A DNA stretch of 64,000 nt from Bradyrhizobium sp. RP6 (GTDB lineage Bacteria > Pseudomonadota > Alphaproteobacteria > Rhizobiales > Xanthobacteraceae). The translations under genes and the position numbers were made by a program. Shown here in pieces: positions 37,795 through 47,651 of this stretch. The notes below the pieces were generated by a model, which ran no database searches, was not told where the DNA came from, and was given only the letters and a program-made list of their open reading frames with translations. Position 1 is the first letter of the stretch, and each line of letters begins with the position of its first letter. Location of the stretch: NCBI RefSeq assembly GCF_003837805.1, contig NZ_RQIT01000028.1, forward strand, positions 1-64,000. Direction: 5' to 3'.

Positions 37795-38994
37795 TCAGGT
37801 GGCGATTGCCGGGAAGCTGACGGCGGGATCATCGCCCAACGGGGTGATTGTTTCCAGTGTCATGTAGCGACCGCGCTGGACCGCCCACTCGTCGTTCTGT
37901 TCGAGCAGGATAGCGCCGACCAGGCGGGTGATGGCGTCCTCATTGGGAAAGATGCCGACCACTTCGGTTCGGCGCTTGATCTCGCCGTTGACGCGTTCGA
38001 GCGGATTGGTCGAGTGCAGCTTGGCGCGGTGCGCGGCCGGGAAGCTCATATAGGCCAGCACGTCGGCCTCGGCCTCATCGAGGAACACCGCGAGCTTGGG
38101 CAGCTTGGGACGCAGTTGATCGGCAATGCGCCGCCATTGCGCCCGTGCCGCCTCCGCGTCGTCCTGGGCAAAGGCGGTGGCAATGAAGGCGGAGACGACG
38201 CGCCGTCCGCTCTTGCCGGCATGCGCCAGCGCGTTGCGTATGAAGTGGACGCGGCAGCGTTGCCAGGTGGCGTTGAGAACCTTTCCGACCGTGGCTTTGA
38301 TCCCCTCATGGGCGTCGGAGACGACGAGCTTGACGCCGCGCAGGCCCCGCCGCGCCAGTTTGCGCAGGAACGCCGTCCAGAACGTCTCGGCCTCGGACGG
38401 GCCGATGTCCATGCCGAGCACCTCGCGCCGGCCATCGCTGTTGGCGCCGACCGCGATGATCACCGCGACCGAGACGATGCGCCCGTTCTGGCGCACCTTC
38501 ACGTAGGTGGCGTCGATCCACAGATAGGGCCAGTCACCCTCGATCGGGCGATTGAGGGAGGCCTTCACCTTGTCGTCGATCTCGCCGCACAGCCGCGACA
38601 CCTGGCTCTTGGAGATTCCGCTCATGCCCATCGCCTGCACCAGATCGTCGACCGAGCGGGTGGAGACGCCCTGGACGTAGGCTTCCTGAACCACGGCGGT
38701 GAGCGCCTTCTCGGCCATCCTCCGCGGCTCAAGAAAGCCCGGGAAGTAGGAGCCTTTGCGCAGTTTGGGGATGCGCAGTTCAACCGTGCCGGCCCGGGTC
38801 TCCCAGTTCCGATCGCGGTAGCCGTTGCGCTGGACCTGGCGCTCCTGGCTCTTCTCGCCGTAAGCCGCCCCGGTCAGGCCCTCGACCTCCAGCTCCATCA
38901 GCCGGTGGGCGGCAAAGCCGATCATCTCGCGCAACAGATCGGCATCAGGGGTCTTCTCCACGAGCGCGCGCAGGTTCATCATGTCGTCGGTCAT
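37795..38994 (-). CDS. IS256/mutator-type transposase
   Basis: 399 aa, full length. DDE motif region: WPYLWIDATYVKVRQNGR (first Asp), GVKLVVSDAHEGIKATVGKV (second Asp), NPLERVNGEIKRRTEVVGIF (Glu). The CRVHFIRNALAHAG signature of mutator transposases is present. No stops; probably active. Confidence 0.95.
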   Translation of the reverse strand: MTDDMMNLRALVEKTPDADLLREMIGFAAHRLMELEVEGLTGAAYGEKSQERQVQRNGYRDRNWETRAGTVELRIPKLRKGSYFPGFLEPRRMAEKALTAVVQEAYVQGVSTRSVDDLVQAMGMSGISKSQVSRLCGEIDDKVKASLNRPIEGDWPYLWIDATYVKVRQNGRIVSVAVIIAVGANSDGRREVLGMDIGPSEAETFWTAFLRKLARRGLRGVKLVVSDAHEGIKATVGKVLNATWQRCRVHFIRNALAHAGKSGRRVVSAFIATAFAQDDAEAARAQWRRIADQLRPKLPKLAVFLDEAEADVLAYMSFPAAHRAKLHSTNPLERVNGEIKRRTEVVGIFPNEDAITRLVGAILLEQNDEWAVQRGRYMTLETITPLGDDPAVSFPAIAT

Positions 38995-39064
38995 CGGTGG
39001 TTCCTCGAATCAGGTTGGTGTCGCAACCCAAACCTTACCGACGAATCATCGGTGACCACCCGCA

Positions 39065-39120
39065 AAGCCGCTCGCTCGCTACGGCGCTATGTGGGGCGCG
39101 CGTCGCGAGCGGCTTTGCTA
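39065..39120. repeat. GC-rich hairpin shared with the IS21 element at 20.2 kb
   Basis: AAAGCCGCTCGCTCGCTACG ... GTCGCGAGCGGCTTTG. Lies between the transposase start and the right end of the IS256 element. It is the near-identical reverse complement of 20162-20218. Confidence 0.6.
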
Positions 39121-39148
39121 ATCAGCTACACCACTCCTTGGGAAACGA

Positions 39149-39770
39149 CCTCTACTCCGAGCACGAAGTTTGGGTCGCTCGTAGAAAGTTCGGCATCTTC
39201 GCTCCTTTTCGCGCTTTGGCGAAGGCAATCCCGCCTTGGTCCTGATGCACCTCAGGCCATTTGAGCCTCGCGGTATCGCAGCAATAAGGGTGCCAACAGA
39301 AAAACGCGGTGCACTCGTTCGTTGATGCGAAAACGGTCGCATGCCTTGCATGTTGACTGCATGCCGTGGTTGCGTTCATGACGTGCATGTCTTAAGGCGG
39401 ACGGGCCGAACTCGGCTGATTATGCCGCTACAGCGCGCTTAGCGAACTTCTTCTAGCAATAGCCTATCGCGGCGATAGCTGTTGACTCGTGCTTCAAGTT
39501 CCTGGTGTAGCTGACGACATAATTCGTTGCGGCCGGCCGCTCATCGCGGGGCGAGTATCTGGTCTAACGGGGGTAAGGCAATTCCTGCCCGCATTGCCAT
39601 CTCACACAGGTCGTGCGCCATGGCCGGGTGAATTTCGATGGCGCGAAACTCTCGTTGGCAGAGGACCCGGAGCTTCGGCTATGCCAACGTATAGCTTTCC
39701 AAGGAACGCCTCGCCTGCCATTCCTTTTTTGAGGCCGGCGCGATGACTGGGACATTAAAAAGGCGCCCCT
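39149..39770. other. Intergenic, no gene seen
   Basis: Begins with the target duplication of the IS256. No recognisable frames. Confidence 0.35.
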
Positions 39771-40193
39771 ATGAAAGGCGACGCTCTGGCCGATAGCACT
39801 CTTCTTCAGAACCGCCTGATCTCGAAGCTAAAAGGTGGATTGAAGTTGACTCTCGACTCTTGTCGCTGGACGGAACGACAAGACGAACTGCTGCGCGAGC
39901 TTGTTGATGCGGGCGCGCCTGCGAAATCCATTTGCGAAACACTCAATAGGTCCGAGGCAGAGCTTCGCAGGCGCGGCTATACATTGGCCTTCCGAGGAAA
40001 TGATCAAAGCGAACGGCCGCCGTCTGATGCTGAAGCGGCGCTCGGCAATCGGCTGTTATGCATGCGATCCTCGCGGAAGTCAGCGCAACAGCATCGGGCG
40101 CGGCTTCTGCTCTTTGGGCTTGGCGTCCGGTATCCTGTTATGACGGGCGAACCGTCAACTTTATTGGCTTCATCCATCTCGCGGCCGCGATGA
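39771..40193 (+). CDS. SANT/Myb-like or HTH small protein
   Basis: ATG at 39771 with AAAAGGCG upstream. The central part WTERQDELLRELVDAGAPAK, SICETLNRSEAELRRRGYTL is like the short SANT/HTH proteins of Bradyrhizobium (Trp, LLRELV, A-x-S-I, L-x-R-S-E-x-x-L-R-R-R). Residues after about 85 are less protein-like, so the original stop may be lost. Probably DNA-binding; function unknown. Confidence 0.5.
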   Translation: MKGDALADSTLLQNRLISKLKGGLKLTLDSCRWTERQDELLRELVDAGAPAKSICETLNRSEAELRRRGYTLAFRGNDQSERPPSDAEAALGNRLLCMRSSRKSAQQHRARLLLFGLGVRYPVMTGEPSTLLASSISRPR

Positions 40194-40581
40194 TCTGCGG
40201 TTCCGCGCCTTTCTCCATAGCTGCCAGGATTGTCAATTGTTGAACATGGTGTTCTCCTGACGGAACACCAGCGGGGAATTTGATACTTAAACTGTCTTTT
40301 CGCTATATCCGGTGGCGGGGCCGCGGGATTGCGATCAGCGATTCCAGGCCATCGTGATCACGGTTTCCAGACGATGGTGATCACTTGCGGAGGCGAACAC
40401 GACTGACGTGTTTATGTGTGCTGGAAATGGTCTTCCTCGTCAAGACGGGCGGGAGGGTTTGGAGATCGGTCCAGCGGTCCATGGGAGGGACCCGCGTGCG
40501 CGCGGAGTGGCCCTCACGAGCGACGCAGCGGCGTGCGCGGGAGGGACCTGTGGGTCGGTGGGGCGATCGGCCGCGCGGTGG
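40194..40581. other. Intergenic with IS21-type terminal repeats
   Basis: CATCGTGATCACGGTTTCCA and GATGGTGATCACTTGCGG at 40351-40400 are short related repeats of the kind bound by IstA at IS21 ends. They mark the terminus of the IS21 at 40.35-42.1 kb. Confidence 0.5.
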
Positions 40582-41324
40582 TCACGCTGCTGTCCAATCG
40601 TCGGCCCAACGACGCACACTGTCGCCCTTGAGCTCGATGCGGTGGGCATTGTGAATGATGCGGTCCAATATGGCGTCGCCGAATGTGGGATCGGCAATCA
40701 CGTCATGCCATTGCGCCACGGGGGCCTGACTTGTGATCAACAATGATGCCTTGTCGTAGCGATCATCCACGATCTCGAGTAAATCACGGCGCTGGTCGGC
40801 AGTGAGTGCTTCGGGCCCCAGTCGTCTAGGATGAGTAGATTGACGCGCTCCAGCGCCGCGATCAGGCGTGCAAGACGACCTTCGCCAGGCGCCTGGCCGA
40901 GATCGGCGAACAAGCGGGGCGCGCGCTCGTAGAGGAGCGAAAAGCCATCGCGGCAGGCCCTGTTGCCGAGCGCGCAAGCCAGCCAAGATTTGCCGGTACC
41001 GGTCGGACCGACGATGACGAGATGGTGGTGCTCGCAGATCCATTGGCAAGTGGCGAGGCTTTGAAAGGAGGAGGGGTCGAGACCACGAGCGGTGCGAAGT
41101 CGACATTCTCGATGGGGGTGGCAGCCTGGCGGAGCTTGGCATTGCTCAAGCGCCGTACGAGGTGGCGGTTGTCGCGGGCGGTGACCTCGGGATCGACGAC
41201 GAGACCAAGCCAATCGGGGTGTGGCATTTCGGCGGCCTCGGGATTGTTCTGCAGTTCGATGAGGTTATCGGCCGTGGCAGTGAGGCCGAGCGCGCGCAGG
41301 CGGTCGACGGTCGGATGAATGAGC
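40582..41324 (-). pseudogene. istB: IS21 IstB ATPase, two frameshifts
   Basis: MLIHPTVDRLRALGLTATAD, RLSNAKLRQAATPIENVDF, then an indel. LVIVGPTGTGKSWLACALGN holds Walker A and VNLLILDDWGP holds Walker B. A second indel leads to LTADQRRDLLEIVDDRYDKA, SLLITSQAPVAQWHDVI and HNAHRIELKGDSVRR. Each break is one or two bases. Confidence 0.9.
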
Positions 41325-41339
41325 ACAATGATCTCCTGA

Positions 41340-42110
41340 TTAGTTGTAGTAGCTGCGGCTGCGGATGTTGGCGTGGAAGAGGACGGGCGCCTCCTGGGCA
41401 GGAGGAGCGGTTTTGTCGGCGGCGTTCTTGAGGATGGCGGCGACCGACTTGTAGCAACGGGCATTAAGCAGCAGCGCACGGGCGCAGGCGGCGTCGACAC
41501 GTTCCTCGCCGTAGCGCCTGACCAGCCCGAGAATGCCGATGGCCGAGCGGAAGCCTTGTTCCGGATGCGGTCGCGACCGCAGGATGACGTCGATCAGCGT
41601 CTCGGCCTCGGGGCGCACCTTGGCGGCTTCAGAACGAATCCGCTCATGAGCCCAGTCGCGGTAGCGGCGATGCGAGCTTGGCATATGCTCGTCGATCGTC
41701 GTTGGTCGATGCGGCAGAGTGCTGCGCAGACGGGAGGCGACGCGCTTGCCGCGCAGGAAGCTCTCGACGGCTTTTAGCGTGATCCGTGCCTCGACCTCTT
41801 CATGCACGAGGTTGTGAGGCACGCTGTAGTCATGCTTGGCAAGCTCGACATGATATTCGAGGTTCACCCGACAGCGCTTCCACTCAGCGGACTCGTAGGG
41901 TTCGTCGGGTAATGGGGTCAGTGCCGGTCGGTCAAGCTCCTCGAACAGCTCGCGCCGGCTTCGCGCCCAGCTCCATAGCGGTCGGTTGTTGAGATCGACG
42001 AGCAGTGCGTGGATCGCCTCGTTGAGGACGGCCAGCGAGAAGAACCGGCGGTTGCCTAGACGCGCCAAAATCCGTCGCCCGACGATTTGGACGCCGACTT
42101 CGACCTAGGC
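41340..42110 (-). pseudogene. istA: IS21 IstA transposase, N-terminal half missing
   Basis: From about 42110 the minus strand reads VQIVGRRILARLGNRRFFSL, AVLNEAIHALLVDLNNRPLW, LVHEEVEARITLKAVESFL, RPHPEQGFRSAIGILGLVRR and ends ANIRSRSYYN. The C-terminal half is open and normal. The integrase core is replaced by ISL3/IS66 fragments at 42.13 kb. Confidence 0.88.
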
Positions 42111-42129
42111 TTTGTCGCGCGGCCGATAC

Positions 42130-42390
42130 GGCCGTGCTGGAACGATGGCAGTGGCCCAGCTTATCTACAATCCGATAACCCTGAGCGGGCCAGCCGGGAC
42201 GGTGACGGCGCCGGACCACGCGCAGCAGCGTATCCTTACTTACCGGCAACATCAGCCGTTTTGCGAAGGCTGCTGGGCATGGGTAGTCCAGCATGTAGCG
42301 AAGCTGAACTGGGGTGATTGTCACCACGCCGTCCGCCGACGACGGCCACAAAAAGCAGCCGCGCTCCAGCCGCTTGGCATAAAGTGACAT
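42130..42390 (-). pseudogene. Mosaic of IS66 TnpB end and an ISL3-type transposase fragment
   Basis: One frame runs GMSLYAKRLERGCFLWPSSA, DGVVTITPVQLRYMLD (IS66 TnpB C terminus), then directly FAKRLMLPVSKDTLLRVVRR, RHRPGWPAQGYRI (ISL3-like transposase, part before the catalytic domain), and then IS21 IstA. Three IS families are joined within 260 bp. Confidence 0.65.
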
Positions 42391-42526
42391 GCCCAGTCCT
42401 TGCAGGCTCGAATTTTCGGCCGCCTACAAGATCTGGCAGGGGGGTTAGCTAAGCCAGCTCATGTATATAAGTGGAACTTCTGTCCCGCATTTTGCCCTGG
42501 GACACGCGCAGAACGGAGGTCACAGA

Positions 42527-42817
42527 TGGCATACAAGAAACTCATCAATCAAAGCGGCCTGACACTTACGGTGTTGCTCATCACGCGCGTTGGCTCCGAG
42601 CCGAACCCAGTCCGCGCCGATCGTCACAGCGGCGCTACCAGTGGGTGGCAAGCAGACGATTGAGTAAGGTAATACGCAGACTCCCTTCCTCAATGGGCTC
42701 GTGATTTCCTCATCCTTCGATGGCGCGTTTTCGAACGGGTCGTAGATCGTGAAGGGCAGCAGCTGGGATACTGTCCTGAACACGCACGATACGAACGTGG
42801 TGGGCTCGAACACCTAA
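42527..42817 (+). pseudogene. Small beta-rich hypothetical protein, broken; relative of the PhaZ N terminus
   Basis: ATG at 42527 behind ACGGAGG. MAYKKLINQSGLTLTVLLIT, RVGSEPNP, frame change, VTAALPVGGKQTIE, TAA, GNTQTPFLNGLVISSSFDGA, FSNGS, TAG, VKGSSWDTVLNTHDTNVVGS. It aligns with residues 1-68 of the chimeric protein at 57351. One indel and two stops. Confidence 0.7.
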
Positions 42818-43120
42818 CCCGCAACGTCGCCGACGATCCCGCAGTGGCGAACTTGGCTGCTCTTGGATGGCAAGTCAATGCTGGCGCCGTCGCAGCCCCG
42901 CCCGGATGAGTGCAGCCGATGGACGGAAAGGTAACTCTTGTGACTTCCGCGCCCGTGCAGCTTCATCACCCGTGCCGGCGTGTTGGATAACCTACGGCGG
43001 AGGCGAACCATGATGCCTTCTACTATGGTTGTCCAGCAGGACTCCAAGGTGCTTGAAGAAGGGGCCCCACGAGTTCATGAAAGGCCCCCGTGGGATCATC
43101 ATGGAATGACGGTATAGCAT
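42818..43120. other. Upstream region of the diguanylate cyclase gene
   Basis: No gene seen. Presumed promoter region; no box assigned. Confidence 0.35.
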
Positions 43121-44524
43121 ATGAGTACCAATCTTATGTTGCACGAGCCGCCCAGCGCGCTGCGGCTGATCACACGGGCGTATACGAGCCTTCTCATTAT
43201 CGGCTTCGCCCTGCTGCCCACTCAGTTCATCGCTTACCTCTATTTCCAGCAAGATCCCGCGCTGAAGTTTGAAGACCACCTGTTCCACGAATTCGCCATC
43301 GCCGTCGCCACCCTGGAGGGGCTGTTCGTCACATATGTGACGTGGCGCTGCTATCGGTCTTCAGGCGAGCCTCTGTTGCGATGGTTGACCCTTGGTTTTC
43401 TGGCCTTCGTGCTGATCTATTCGCTGCACGGCGCCTTCACCGGCATGGCACATCGCAACATTTGGCTGTTTCTGCTCTATGGGCCAGCGTCGCGTCTGGC
43501 GATGTCGATTCTGCTCCTCGTCGGGCTACTCAGCTACAACCTGCCGTCAGACGGGCTTGAGAAGCGCTCGGACACGCGCGCATGGCTGACGTGGATTGGC
43601 CTGTTCCTTACGATGGACTTAGCTGTCGCACTGGTCGCCTATTCACCCTATGCTGGGCACCCGGTGGTCCGCCTGTCCATGGAGGGCGGCGCATTGCTAT
43701 TCAGTGCGCTGAACGTCGCCGTCTTGCTCATGCGACGGATTCACTCGCCGCTCATGCTTGTTTTCGGCGTTTCTGTCGCGTGGTTTGCGCTATCGTCGCT
43801 CGCATTCATCTTGGCGGCGCCGTGGAATCATATGTGGTGGCTGGCTCACGCGATCTTTGCTGGCGGATTTTTTCTGCTCAGCTATGGCGTCGTCCGGGCG
43901 TTCCGAACAACGCAATCGTTCGCCACCATCTATAGCCAGGAAGAAATGACCGCCCGCCTTGCCAAATCGATGGCCGACACTCAAAAGGCGCTTCAGCAAG
44001 TGCAACTGAGCAATCAACGGCTGGAGCGCCTCGCCGCAACCGATCCACTAACCGGTGCCGGGAATCGGCGCCACTTCATCGAGCATATCGGCGCGGAGAT
44101 CGCAAGGGCCAGGCGAACCGGAGCTCCGTTGTCCCTGCTGTCGCTCGATCTCGACCATTTCAAGGATATAAACGACTCACGTGGTCACAGCGTCGGCGAC
44201 GAGGTCCTGCGCGTATTCGTGCGAAAGTGTCTGGAGGCAATCCGGCCTTACGACTCTGTCGCGCGCGTGGGGGGTGAAGAATTCATGGTACTGCTTCCGG
44301 GGGCGACGCTCGACGCGGCTAGCGCGGTCGCCGAGCGCCTTCGATCGGCCATCGAACGCACTGCATTCGATGTCGGGGCCGAACCATCGGTCGGCGTCAC
44401 CATCAGTGTTGGAGTGTCGGAGTTCAGGCGCGATGGAGACACGCTCGACGGGTTCTTGAACGTCGCCGACCAGCGACTCTATCGCGCAAAATTTGAAGGC
44501 CGCAACCGTGTGGTTGTCTCCTAG
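43121..44524 (+). CDS. Membrane-bound diguanylate cyclase (GGDEF)
   Basis: 467 aa. About eight hydrophobic helices in residues 20-270 (a MASE-like integral membrane sensor), a short coiled linker (RLAKSMADTQKALQQVQLSN) and a GGDEF domain at about 305-467. Family residues are present: DPLTGAGNRRHF, LDLDHFKDINDSRGHSVGDE, and the active GGEEF at 384-388. An RxxD inhibitory site (RPYD, 375-378) lies exactly five residues before it, so product inhibition is expected. It makes c-di-GMP from two GTP at the inner membrane. The first gene of the c-di-GMP/polysaccharide block; likely its activating enzyme (inference). Ribosome binding site weak. Confidence 0.95.
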   Translation: MSTNLMLHEPPSALRLITRAYTSLLIIGFALLPTQFIAYLYFQQDPALKFEDHLFHEFAIAVATLEGLFVTYVTWRCYRSSGEPLLRWLTLGFLAFVLIYSLHGAFTGMAHRNIWLFLLYGPASRLAMSILLLVGLLSYNLPSDGLEKRSDTRAWLTWIGLFLTMDLAVALVAYSPYAGHPVVRLSMEGGALLFSALNVAVLLMRRIHSPLMLVFGVSVAWFALSSLAFILAAPWNHMWWLAHAIFAGGFFLLSYGVVRAFRTTQSFATIYSQEEMTARLAKSMADTQKALQQVQLSNQRLERLAATDPLTGAGNRRHFIEHIGAEIARARRTGAPLSLLSLDLDHFKDINDSRGHSVGDEVLRVFVRKCLEAIRPYDSVARVGGEEFMVLLPGATLDAASAVAERLRSAIERTAFDVGAEPSVGVTISVGVSEFRRDGDTLDGFLNVADQRLYRAKFEGRNRVVVS

Positions 44525-44699
44525 GATAACGTTCATCGTTCACTTCGTCTCCCGTGTCTGGGGCGGACGCCCGTCCGCTCTTCTCCGAGCCAAAGCCGCA
44601 ACGCTACTAACAACTATTCGGTCATGGTCCATCCATTGCAACATTTGCAGGCCGGTTCTCACCGCAATAAGCTGCGGCCACTAGCAGCCGGGAGCTCTT

Positions 44700-45176
44700 A
44701 TGTCGGTTTCTTGCTACAACGGCGTCCGTGACAGCCGTTCCATCGAGCGTTCAGCTGGCGGTCGCCTCGCCCCGCCAAGGCGGCCGCCCCTTGGCGCGCG
44801 CCGCGACCATCAATCCGCTCGCCAGGCACTTGGCAGAAGCTCCGGATCACGAGGCACGACCGGTAGGCACCTGGTCGCGCTGATTGCTATCGCACGTGAA
44901 CTAGCGCCCTCCCTTGGCGCTTCCAGGGTGATCAACGTCTTGAAGCGGCATATTCAGGATATAGCTCGTTGCTTAGGCCGCACTAACGATGCGCGAACTT
45001 GCCGGTCGCTCGACCGCCACTTTTCCGGGAAGCACCTTATCACGACCCGATGGCTCATTGCTGCTTGCGAAGCCGTTACTGAAGTTCCGCAATCGGCGCA
45101 ACATCTGGTTTTCTCAACAATCATGCTGCGAGCAAGACCCTCGCTGGGCCACCGTGCGTTGCGACGGTTCGACTGA
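44700..45176 (+). CDS. Hypothetical protein directly before the GGDEF-EAL gene
   Basis: ATG at 44700 has GGAG at an ideal distance, and the TGA at 45174-45176 is one base before the ATG of the next gene. The first 60 residues are Arg/Gly-rich and not protein-like. Residues 60-140 are helical (HLVALIAIARELAPSLGASR, VINVLKRHIQDIARCLG). No family recognised. It could be a real coupled gene or chance. Confidence 0.35.
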   Translation: MSVSCYNGVRDSRSIERSAGGRLAPPRRPPLGARRDHQSARQALGRSSGSRGTTGRHLVALIAIARELAPSLGASRVINVLKRHIQDIARCLGRTNDARTCRSLDRHFSGKHLITTRWLIAACEAVTEVPQSAQHLVFSTIMLRARPSLGHRALRRFD

Positions 45177-45177
45177 G

Positions 45178-46815
45178 ATGAGAGTTTCAACTCCACGATT
45201 GCGCGTATTGCACTTCGATTGGCGCCGTTCTGCCACGAGGGATTTCATTGCTCTCTTCGGCGGCGTCGTTCTCGCTTCACTCTTAGCGCATGTCTATGGG
45301 CTTGGCCCTCGTTTAGCGCAGCTGGGACAGCGCTATGTGAATCCGATACTCGACGACATTATATTCATCGCGTTCGTTGCATTCTTGCTGAGCATTGGGC
45401 TCACAATTTTTAGTGTTCGGCGCTATCGAGAACTTGCCCGCGGAACTGACACACAAACCATCACAGAAGGAGAAGTCCGCGATCCGGCGCGGCACGATCC
45501 ATTGACTGCCTTTCCAAACCGCCGCCTGTTTGATTACACACTTGATGTGTACGTTGGCCTCGCCACCGACACGCATCAAGTCGCCATTCTGATGCTCGGC
45601 CTCGACGGCTTGAAGCGGATCAAGGATACGCACGGCTATGCAGCGGTAGACAAGGCACTCTGCGAGTTTGCCACAAGGCTTGCCGACATCTTGCCCAAGG
45701 ACGGTCTCCTGGCGAGGATCGAAGGCGACGAATTCGGGATCGTCCTGCCCAACATTAGCTCCCTCGAGGATCCCGCCAATCTGGCGCGCCGTATCGTGGT
45801 GTCTGCCGCCGACAGTTTGGTGATTGAGACTGGCGCAGCCGAGCTTAGTCTTGGAATTGGCATCGCCATCGCTCCGCTTGATGGCGTCACTCCCCACGAG
45901 TTGGTCAGGCGCGCAGAACGCGCACTTTATCGCGCGCAATGCGACGGCGCGTCGCGTGTTCGCTTTTTTGAACCGGACATGGACATGCATGTCGAGCGGC
46001 GCATCAATATTGAGCGTGAGCTTCGGAGCGCTGTCGCAACGAATATTATCGAGCCCCATTACCAGCCGGTGGTTTCACTCGTAAGTAATCGCATCGTGGG
46101 GTTCGAGGTGTTGGCGCGTTGGGAGAACAAGACAACTGGGCCTATCCCGCCTGACGTGTTTATTCCAATTGCAGAAGAAACCGGCCTCATCAACGCTCTT
46201 GGAGATCAGCTTCTTCGGCGCGCGTGTCTTGATGCCACTGCGTGGCCAAAGACCTTTTCGCTTGCCTTCAACATTTCGCCTGTTCAGTTGCGGGACTCCG
46301 CGCTTGGAGAGCGCATTATATCTGTCCTTGAGCAAACCGGCTTTAGTCCGCGCCGCCTGGAGATTGAAATTACAGAGAGCGCGTTTGTGGAAAGAAGCGG
46401 GGCTGCGAAGACCGTGATTGACGCACTTCGTCTAGCCGGCGTCCGCATCGCGCTCGATGATTTCGGAACAGGTTATGCTACGCTTAGCCAGCTGCTTTCG
46501 TTTCGTCTTGACAAGATCAAGATCGATCGCAGCTTCGTGTCACATCTCCACGACAGCACTGACTGCCGGGTGATCGTTCGTGCTATAATCGGCCTCGCTG
46601 AAGGGCTTGGTTTGACGACCACGGCCGAGGGAGTCGAATGCGAACGCCAGCTCGTCTATCTGGTGTCCAATGGTTGCACAGAAGGACAAGGCTACCTGTT
46701 CAGCGGTCCCGTTCCAGCCACCAGTATTCCCGCGCTGCTCAATCGCGAAGCCAGCCGCGGGCCGGTTACTGAAGGGACGGAGCAAGAAACCCACGTGCGT
46801 GAGCCGACGCGCTGA
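45178..46815 (+). CDS. Membrane GGDEF-EAL protein, probable c-di-GMP phosphodiesterase
   Basis: 545 aa with two TM helices (about 22-42 and 57-80). The GGDEF domain (about 100-265) is degenerate: the signature is EGDEF (182-186) and the usual D-L-D-x-F is GLDGLK. It probably binds GTP or is inactive. The EAL domain (280-525) keeps the catalytic set: EVLAR (310-314), N365 in FNISP, ITE (E400), DDFGTGYA (427-434), K447 in KIKID, AEGVE (E484), Q504. Expected reaction: c-di-GMP to pGpG. Paired with the cyclase at 43121. The start at 45178 is chosen because upstream in-frame codons overlap the preceding frame and the TM starts right after. Confidence 0.93.
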   Translation: MRVSTPRLRVLHFDWRRSATRDFIALFGGVVLASLLAHVYGLGPRLAQLGQRYVNPILDDIIFIAFVAFLLSIGLTIFSVRRYRELARGTDTQTITEGEVRDPARHDPLTAFPNRRLFDYTLDVYVGLATDTHQVAILMLGLDGLKRIKDTHGYAAVDKALCEFATRLADILPKDGLLARIEGDEFGIVLPNISSLEDPANLARRIVVSAADSLVIETGAAELSLGIGIAIAPLDGVTPHELVRRAERALYRAQCDGASRVRFFEPDMDMHVERRINIERELRSAVATNIIEPHYQPVVSLVSNRIVGFEVLARWENKTTGPIPPDVFIPIAEETGLINALGDQLLRRACLDATAWPKTFSLAFNISPVQLRDSALGERIISVLEQTGFSPRRLEIEITESAFVERSGAAKTVIDALRLAGVRIALDDFGTGYATLSQLLSFRLDKIKIDRSFVSHLHDSTDCRVIVRAIIGLAEGLGLTTTAEGVECERQLVYLVSNGCTEGQGYLFSGPVPATSIPALLNREASRGPVTEGTEQETHVREPTR

Positions 46816-47651
46816 GTTCACGCGTGCTCGGGAGGCGCTTGATTAGAATAATCCGGCTAGATTTGCCACGATACTTTCGACGCATCACCTGCATTGTTGC
46901 TCAGGGCGGGTCCATTTACTTGGACAGGACGCAGACTCTTAAGAGATCACCATGGATCGATGACGCGATTACGGGCGGAGGCCTGCCGTGCATCACCGTT
47001 TGACACTCCAACATCAACGCACAGGGGCTCGCGAAGGGCCCTATGCGCTCAGGGTGCGCGAGCGGCCAAGCGCCTGATCTTCGACTACTCCTCTTCGCTG
47101 TAGCGGCGCACAGATACACGATGAGCTGAATCAACGGGGATCAGACATCCGAACTCTGGATATCGTCTCGAAGATCCGCCATTTGAATCCCCTGATGCCC
47201 CTCCGACTGAAGCGCCGGAGCTGACCGTTCTGGTCTCCTAGTCTAGCGGCTCCTGATTGCTCCGGGGAGCGCCGGACGCACACGATCCAACTCAGGCATC
47301 CGCTGGTCCCCTTCAGGTGCCTTCAGGTGGGAGCCCTCCTGATCAGGCCGTTTATGGTCAGCCAAACCTCCCAGGCCGCATTGCTCAGCACCAAACGATC
47401 CCCAAGGCTTCCATAACGAGACTCAATCCGATTTGCGACCTTACGTTAGAACATGACCTAGACTGTCCGATTTCTGACATGCAGTCGGTCTGGTAAACTT
47501 CCTTGAAGCAATATTCCTTGTTGATCAAGCTTGTCGCAGTTGGCACAGGGTTTGAACAGAGAGGTGCATCCACCGCAGCCGCCCCCGAAGCGGCGGCTAC
47601 ACTAACGCTTCTTCGGCTGTGGCCCTTTGGTGCAATGACACGAGCTGCCAC
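46816..47651. other. 836-bp gap before the secretion operon
   Basis: No gene recognised. Contains a tandem CCTTCAGGTGCCTTCAGGTG at 47314-47333. The promoter of the operon starting at 47652 should lie in the 3' part. Confidence 0.35.

Larger units (their letters stand above)
37730..39148 (-). mobile_element. IS256-family insertion sequence, apparently complete
   Basis: Left end TCGTGTCCCGTGGCGTGGTG at 37730 and right end the imperfect inverted copy (TACACCACTCCTTGGGAAAC, then GA at 39148). 17 of 22 terminal bases match. The 12 bp CCTCTACTCCGA flank both sides (37718-37729, 39149-39160). IS256 normally makes 8-9 bp duplications, so three of these bases may be coincidental. One intact transposase gene. 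Confidence 0.9.

Noticed and set aside
37753..39264. 503-codon open frame on the plus strand
   Set aside because: Antisense shadow of the intact IS256 transposase.
45313..46059. 248-codon frame antisense to the GGDEF-EAL gene
   Set aside because: Shadow frame without family resemblance.
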